A stretch of DNA of 64,000 bases. Origin: Atopsyche davidsoni (lineage: Eukaryota > Arthropoda > Insecta > Trichoptera > Hydrobiosidae). The position numbers and the translations under genes were made by a program. Where the stretch lies: the NCBI GenBank assembly GCA_022113835.1, contig JAILWY010000016.1, positions 9,517,501-9,581,500 of the forward strand. Reading direction: 5' to 3'. Below the pieces are notes generated by a model that made no database searches, was not told the DNA's origin, and was given only the letters and a program-made list of their open reading frames with translations. Position 1 is the first letter of the stretch. Each line of letters starts with the position of its first letter. Of the stretch, positions 59,761 to 64,000 are shown in pieces.

Positions 59761-62700
59761 ATATCGTTAAGTGGAGTACGTGTAACTTTGCTTTAGAGGC
59801 AATTTAAATTCGCATAAAGTTGGAGTAATAGACGAGTTTAAATGGTTTAATAGATACCAGAAAGTCAATACGTAAGAGTCGTTTACATTACGATATTTTA
59901 TGACGCACTCATTAGTTTTTCATTTGTCTTTTTTAATTTTTTACCAAATTTTAAAAGATTTATATAACACAGATCTATTTTTTTCTTTATGCATTACAAA
60001 AATCACGTTTTTATAAAAGTTTATCAAAACCATTTCGATAAAATGACGGTTTATTGAAATCGCTTTAAATTAAATCAATGAAAAAATACTAGCAATTTTG
60101 ATCTTGATAAGCCAAAATGAATACTTTGCAAATTCCACTAAAAAAAGGTTGTTGATAAAAAAAATATCTATTAATATTTTTCAACAATTGACTTAATTTA
60201 AACGGATTAACAATATTTATACACTCTTAAAAATACCCTTTCAAATAAAATTTCCTTTTTTTGTACATAAATAACAAGAGTTCTCTTTCAACATGCAATG
60301 TGTAATCATTTTGTAACCATGAAATTTTAAACCACAGCTATGAACAGAAGTACTGTTTAAGTGAAGTAGTTCCATGATATTATTTTTCATCACGCAATAT
60401 ATTTTTTTCTCATCCAAATACAGAAATATATAGATTTTGTTATAAGACTTAGTCATCTGAGAAAATGGAGACTAAAAACTCTTTTACGTAAGAAAAAAAT
60501 GCAGGAAATCTATCTGTCGGGGGCATTTAAAAGTAATTATGGCCGTTTCCATATAAATACGTCTCCACCTTATTCTCACAAAAATAAATTTAAGTGAGTT
60601 TTTCTGTAATGGTTTTCTTTTATTTAATATCGAATATTTATGTCTAATAATATATTATTATATCGGCAAGCAGACTTACATAATAATTCGCAGCAAGATG
60701 GAGGTTTAAAACTCAGACATATGAAAAACGTAACTAAAAATTACCTAAATTTAAAACAATTTTTTATATATTAATTTTGTGATGTATGTCTGTGTATTAA
60801 CACCAATAAAAAAAATAATTAAGGGGATTTCTAGCAATAAATTGCTATCACATACAGTTAACATATAATAATTAAAAACAATATATTTTCTCGAATACTG
60901 ATCACTGTTTCACTTTGTTTAAAAACGCTTTTTACAATTTTAAGTAACAGTTTAATTATGATAAAATTTCAGTTTTTTTTAATAATCCATTGAAATTATT
61001 TAGAGTATTAATTAATACTGTAACCTCATAAAAAAAACCAGAAAAATATTCCATGTTTATATCCAAATATAAACCAAATAATTCAGATACTTGTCATGAA
61101 TGTATATTTCTTAAGTTTTTAACTTCCATCAAAAATAAAAGGTTCTTAGCATCACAACTAACAATTATCACTGTTTTATTTGTGCCTTATTTATAAGCGT
61201 ATTCCTTCGAGAATTGTTATCAACTGAAAGCATTTTAGGCGTCAGCCTTGTACTATGAGATCAGAAATGTCTAGAAAATTTAATATCATTACAAACTCTG
61301 ACAAACAGAGATGTTTTTTATCTTTTCCTTCGAGTCGCTTAAGCCGGTTAAATCTACCAAAATACTGACATCAATCGAATTACTTTGATTTTTGGTTCGT
61401 GAATTTTCTGTTTTATATGAAACGAAACTCAAAATAATATATTAAATTTTTTTGTGACGCCTGCAACTGCCAAATTAAAAATGTGATTTATGATTTTAAT
61501 AAAAATGATGCCTATGTATAACAGTATTTTTGAAAACCTCTAAAGACGAGAAGTTTATATGCCAATATGATGGATTGACTATGTTAAATGTGAGACATCT
61601 TCATTTTTAAGTGCATCAGACGACAGATATAATGAACAGAATCACGTTCATAAATAAATGAAAAAAACATTCAAAATGAAATTGTATATAAAGTAGTTGA
61701 CTTATTTCATGAATATAAGAACTCCTGAAAGTATATTGTGTTTGCTGAAAAGGAGCTTTTTCTTTTTCACGTTGAATCAGCATTTATGTTCAATGAGAGC
61801 TTTTCTATGTAGAAAACAATAATGTATCTGCAAGATCGAGGGTGATTTGTTCCTGTCAGAGCTGACGACAAAAGCTTTCCTCTATCGGTGGTATTCCTGC
61901 GATAAGTATTAATTTATATGAAGTCAAATAGTTACGAGGTTAAACTGTCGCGAGTCACGCTAGCTTTCACAGAAAAAGCTCATCAGATAAACTTTGAAAT
62001 TTAGTGTTTTTATCAAAAATATATTTATTATTTCATTTTTAATCTAAATACTTCTCAAATTCAGCTAGATTTCATATATATTTTTTATATATAGATTTCA
62101 GAATATATAATACTTTAAGTGTGAATTCGTAATGACGTACTTTTTATTTATTTTTACCAGTCAGTTATTTAAAATTTTATAAATTCACCGTAAAATACTC
62201 CTGATAAACGAAAAGTAAAGTTTAATAAAAAAAATTGTATAACTGAGCAACGTGAAAAAAAGTTTGAGTGTCCGTGAATTATTTTAATATTTGGACATAC
62301 TTTTTATTATTCCTTTGTTACATGTTTGTATTTATGTTTATTGTGGGTTTAAATAAGTTTAAGTTTTTTAATGCTTTAATTTTAATGTTGTTTGTCGTTA
62401 ATAATTTCTAAAAGCGTCTAACGCTCGGCTATTTCTCTACACACTTATATTAAATATATATTTATCTGATAAATATAAAAGTAAGTAAGAATATCTATTG
62501 TCTTAATCAATTTAATACATTATTACATAAAGCTCTGTGTGGCTGCATTTCATGATTACTTTGCCGTCATTCCGACAAAGAGATTCTTAATTCACGTGTA
62601 ATTAGTCTGAGTGCATTCACAAATATTTCAGAAAATAAACGTTTATACCCGAGATACAAAATGCATTTTTTATCGCAAGGCATTTCCGAAACGGAATTTT

Positions 62701-62869
62701 CTCATTCACTAGAAAAATAAGACCAAATTAAGGAATGGGGGGGGCCGTAAAAAGTGAGATAACCTTCAGGCAATTCCGAGAGCACTGTTCCCTCAAATGA
62801 TAATCCCGCGGATAAGGGCAATAAAACTCAATCTTATCTCTTAATATAAAGACATTGCGGTAGGACCAG
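59761..62869. other. Gene-free AT-rich stretch
   Basis: No supported gene. A modest GC-richer patch lies at 61840-61965. Confidence 0.45.
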
Positions 62870-63198
62870 ATACTGGGTGTGAGATAAGATGCCTCCGCCT
62901 CGGCCTCGGATAGTAGAATGCCACAGCTCTTGGAATTTACTTCCAAACAATTATTTGATATATATATTTGTACATAAACATTAAAATACACGTTTTATTA
63001 ACATACAAATTTATATGTAACAACCGAGTGGTTTACGAGAGTGCTGGTACTTTCTTTGGAGACTTATCTTATATTTACGTGATGTGACATAAGATGCCAT
63101 TGCTTTGACCCCAGAAACTCAAATGCCACAGCTTTTGGAATTTACTTCCAAGAAATTATTTAATATTCTCATACATAAACTTTAATATATATATAACG
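62870..63198. repeat. Diverged local duplication (two ~120-bp units)
   Basis: 62876-62992 and 63081-63198 share GAYATAAGATGCC, AATGCCACAGCT, TTGGAATTTACTTCCAA and ACATAAAC blocks in the same order, about 205 bases apart. It is an old tandem duplication, or two copies of a short repeat. Confidence 0.75.
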
Positions 63199-64000
63199 AA
63201 AGATGATAAATGAAAGCACTTCACTAAAAAAAGACTAAAATTTTACGTTTCATGTTTCAATAATAAATAACAAATTTGAATAGCTTAATAGCTGGGAGAT
63301 TACGATCGTATATCCTAGGCCTCTTTAATATTCATTGTGGAGTGTTATAAGGTAAGCCAGTCTTTTTGTTGCGTTGACTTGTTAATAAGACGGTTCTATT
63401 GGATACGATAATTGTTGTAGAGACAAATGACAAACACAAAATAAAAAAAACTTTATGTTATAAATTAAGACTGAATCAAAAATATAAATGAAAAATTAAG
63501 TAGGAAATTTTTTTAAATTTGATTTAGATACGATATCTGTTGCTACCAAAGGCTATCTTTATGTTTATGTAGCCAATTTTTTTTTAATAATATGTTTAAT
63601 TATACCTATAGATTGTGATTTTTTTAATCTAGTAGTGAGTATGAATGATCACAAGTCATGTTGGCGAGGATCCTTTATACTCTATTCAAAATCTAATCTC
63701 TTAGGTTCTATAATTTATTGCCCTTCCTATTGTCTAACTAGAATTCCACTTTCATAACTTAGAACGGAGATGCTGGAAATAAGACGAGAGAAAATGCGCT
63801 CTGTAAATAAAAAATAATTCTGTTTTATATATTATTACATTCCATTTAGTATATTTATATTATATTTTCTAATTTGAACATTAAAACTATTTTAGATTTG
63901 CATTTTTAATGATTTATATAAAACAAGAATTTAAAAAAACTAAGAAATCATTGCCAGTTGTAAAACAGTTTTTTAACTAAAATCTAAAAAGTGTTATTTC
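63199..64000. other. Gene-free AT-rich end of window
   Basis: No supported gene or repeat. Confidence 0.5.

Noticed and set aside
61940..61995. CTGATGA on the minus strand followed by GCTTT...AAAGC
   Set aside because: The GAAA would lie inside the stem, so the hammerhead junction cannot form.

Overview
This window is strongly AT-rich eukaryotic DNA, best explained as an arthropod, probably insect, genome. It has no prokaryotic gene packing. The repeats it carries (mariner-derived, piggyBac-type, hammerhead-bearing Penelope-like) fit an insect, but the species cannot be named from the sequence. There is one well-supported gene end, at the left edge. The remaining ~62 kb is gene-poor: long AT-rich stretches, scattered short GC-rich islands, and many dispersed or locally duplicated repeats.

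Left edge (1-1.3 kb): a splice acceptor, a long proline/serine/lysine-rich then cysteine/arginine-rich terminal coding exon, and a polyadenylation signal. The C-terminal half resembles a protamine or other basic sperm-type protein in composition only. One in-frame TAG (468-470) interrupts the frame.

3.8-8.0 kb is repeat-dense. It holds a perfect 650-bp tandem duplication, a hammerhead-bearing foldback element, a GC-rich island with a G-quadruplex-type 8-bp repeat, an element with long terminal inverted repeats, and a diverged array of ~120-133-bp tandem units. A fragment at 9.4 kb looks like the C-terminal endonuclease region of a Penelope-like element (PLE).

The most interesting content is a dispersed family (copies near 5.3, 25.4, 35.1 and 48.1 kb) whose core folds as a type I hammerhead self-cleaving ribozyme. 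It has CTGATGA, stem II, GAAA, a two-base-pair stem III, and a closing stem I TGCAT/ATGCA. Five intact cores are present, two of them in opposite orientation in one palindrome. Two copies have clear 12-13-bp target-site duplications. A second family (27.1 and 51.8 kb) keeps the same architecture but has a decayed catalytic core. Tiny stem III hammerheads are a known property of PLEs, which fits the PLE protein fragment in the same window.

Other mobile DNA: a mariner-derived deletion element (18.8 kb), a TTAA-flanked piggyBac-type MITE (43.5 kb), a two-copy ~530-bp repeat ending in a hairpin (17.9 and 24.8 kb), a ~350-bp SINE-sized family (34.6, 50.7-51.3, 56.0 and 58.0 kb), a 72-bp-arm foldback (21.3 kb) and two (TA)n microsatellites. 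Candidate unannotated exons with decent splice or polyA context lie at 8.7, 28.8, 29.4-29.8, 34.3 and 55.7 kb; all are low to moderate confidence. The GC-rich islands could be conserved non-coding elements, promoters or isolated exons, which sequence from one genome cannot separate.
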